Shown here: positions 63,162-64,000 of the stretch, piece after piece
Position numbering within the stretch: the first letter of the stretch is position 1
How the letters are laid out: every line of letters begins with the position of its first letter
Assembly: GCA_965222755.1 (NCBI GenBank)
Contig: CBDCUK010000001.1
Coordinates: forward strand, 434,001-498,000
Length of the DNA stretch: 64,000 nucleotides
Direction of reading: 5' to 3'
Source of the DNA: JABABV01 sp965222755
Lineage (GTDB): Bacteria > Bacillota_I > Bacilli_A > Mycoplasmatales > JABABV01
Made by a program: the position numbers and the translations under genes
The notes under the pieces: model-generated
Told to the model about the DNA's origin: nothing
Database searches by the model: none
The model's input: only the letters and a program-made list of their open reading frames with translations

Positions 63162-63247
63162 TGGTGCCCGAGGCCGGACTTGAACCGGCACAGGATAAAT
63201 CCCGGGGGATTTTAAGTCCCCTGCGTCTACCATTCCGCCACCCGGGC
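63162..63247 (-). tRNA. tRNA-Leu (anticodon UAA)
   Basis: Minus-strand sequence GCCCGGGTGGCGGAATGGTA folds as acceptor GCCCGGG/CTCGGGC (one G-U), anticodon stem GGGGA/TCCCC with loop CTTAAAA (anticodon TAA), long variable arm CGGGATTTATCCTG, T-arm GCCGGTTCAAGTCCGGC, encoded CCA. The class II variable arm and anticodon identify Leu. Confidence 0.96.
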
Positions 63248-63339
63248 AAAAAGTTAATGCATAGTTCTTTATGAACCAGCATTACTATTTTATCAAAAAA
63301 AATAAAAATTACAATAGAATCTTTATAATTATTGAAAAA

Positions 63340-64000
63340 TTATTTCAAAATAAAACCTTTACTATGAACTGAGTGAATATAATCTTTATTAATTTTTTGT
63401 CTTAAACGAAAAATATATTGAGAAACTAATCGGGATTGATCTTCTTTATATCCTCAAACTTCACTTAAAATCATTGCTTTAGAAACGAATTCTCCAGCAT
63501 TAACAATTAGAAGTTTTAAAAGTTCAAATTCAGTTTGAGATAAATTGACTTTTACATCATTTAAAAAAAATTGACGATTAATTAAATTAATTCTTAGGTT
63601 TTTATAATATAAATCAGTATCTTTTAAGTAGCGATCTGCTTTTCGTCTGAGTACGTTACGAATTTTAGCCATAATATAAGCATCAGAATTATCAACTGAC
63701 ATAATATAATCAACTGTTTTATTAGACAACTTAATGGCTTCTGTTTCAGAAAAAGATTTTGTTAAATAAATTGAGTGAACGTGCAAATTGCGTTCTCTTA
63801 ATTTATTAAACCAAGCATTAGTGATTTTTGATAAACGAGTTCATTCAAAAATAATGACATGAACTTTTTGATCAACAAGTGAATTTAATGCTTTGCTATT
63901 AATAAAATTAACTTCTATTTTATAATATCTTTTAATTTTATTAAGTAATGTTTTCACACGACTGAAATTTTCTTCATCATTAACAATTCATATTTGAGCT
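63340..64000 (-). CDS. OmpR/PhoB-family response regulator with degenerate receiver (5' end outside window)
   Basis: At least 219 residues. C-terminal winged-helix DNA-binding domain is clear: LSQTEFELLKLLIVNAGEFV, then WGYKEDQSRLVSQYIFRLRQ and KINKDYIHSVHSKGFIL. The N-terminal receiver begins IWIVNDEENF (normally I.VDDE), and the phospho-acceptor strand reads VIIFEWTRL where an Asp is usual, i.e. Glu. The conserved Lys (K-P) is absent (YIMSVDNSDAY). It may act without phosphorylation. Proximity to the pst-phoU operon makes phosphate control a candidate role (inference). Confidence 0.75.

Overview
This is an AT-rich bacterial chromosome segment from a mollicute (wall-less Firmicute relative) that reads UGA as tryptophan. 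Nearly every recognisable gene, including rpsC, rplB, rplD, tuf, fusA, rpsG, rpoB, rpoC, the pst genes and rbgA, is interrupted by in-frame TGA exactly where the family has Trp, so many genes look fragmented under the standard code but are intact. The host genus cannot be fixed from sequence reading alone. A chitinase-like GH18 protein, an SGNH lipase/esterase, many exported lipoproteins and a possible perforin-like toxin would suit an arthropod-associated Spiroplasma-like or related lineage, but that is inference.

Layout. 1-4.9 kb: S10 ribosomal-protein operon on the minus strand (rpsJ to rpmC, which runs off the left edge). 5.0-7.2 kb: a two-gene restriction-modification system. 7.2-12.6 kb: a minus-strand cluster of secreted or membrane-anchored proteins, including a 582-aa protein with MACPF/perforin-like sequence landmarks, flanked by two members of an unrecognised secreted family. 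12.7-16.0 kb: an unknown cytosolic gene, two tandem lipoproteins, and an internally deleted duplicate of part of the preceding region (two gene relics and a 72-bp near-perfect repeat). 16.1-21.5 kb: four plus-strand lipoproteins built from a recurring W..F / W-ending module.

21.5-26.6 kb: tuf, a lipoprotein, and the rpsL-rpsG-fusA operon. 26.6-34 kb: a Panacea-type (SocA-like) ORF broken by an amber codon next to a coiled-coil/two-TM protein (a possible degraded toxin-antitoxin pair), a PD-(D/E)XK nuclease-like protein, an atypical L-lactate/2-hydroxyacid dehydrogenase, more module lipoproteins, and an operon ending in a 37-aa cysteine-rich metallothionein-like peptide. 34-37.5 kb: a membrane-anchored protein and an SGNH hydrolase. 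37.5-50.5 kb: rpoC and rpoB, each behind its own near-identical promoter and hairpin leader, then rplL-rplJ with an L10 leader and attenuator, two unknown membrane proteins, and rplA-rplK.

50.6-57.3 kb: accessory surface region with a pseudogene and two intact members of one secreted family, a lipoprotein, a GH18 protein and two UPF0145 paralogues. 57.3-62.1 kb: phosphate uptake operon pstS-pstCA(fused)-pstB-phoU. 62.2-64 kb: rbgA, tRNA-Leu(UAA) and the 3' part of a PhoB-like regulator whose phospho-acceptor Asp appears replaced by Glu. Housekeeping genes are mostly on the minus strand; accessory genes lie between them and carry most of the duplications, relics and pseudogenes.
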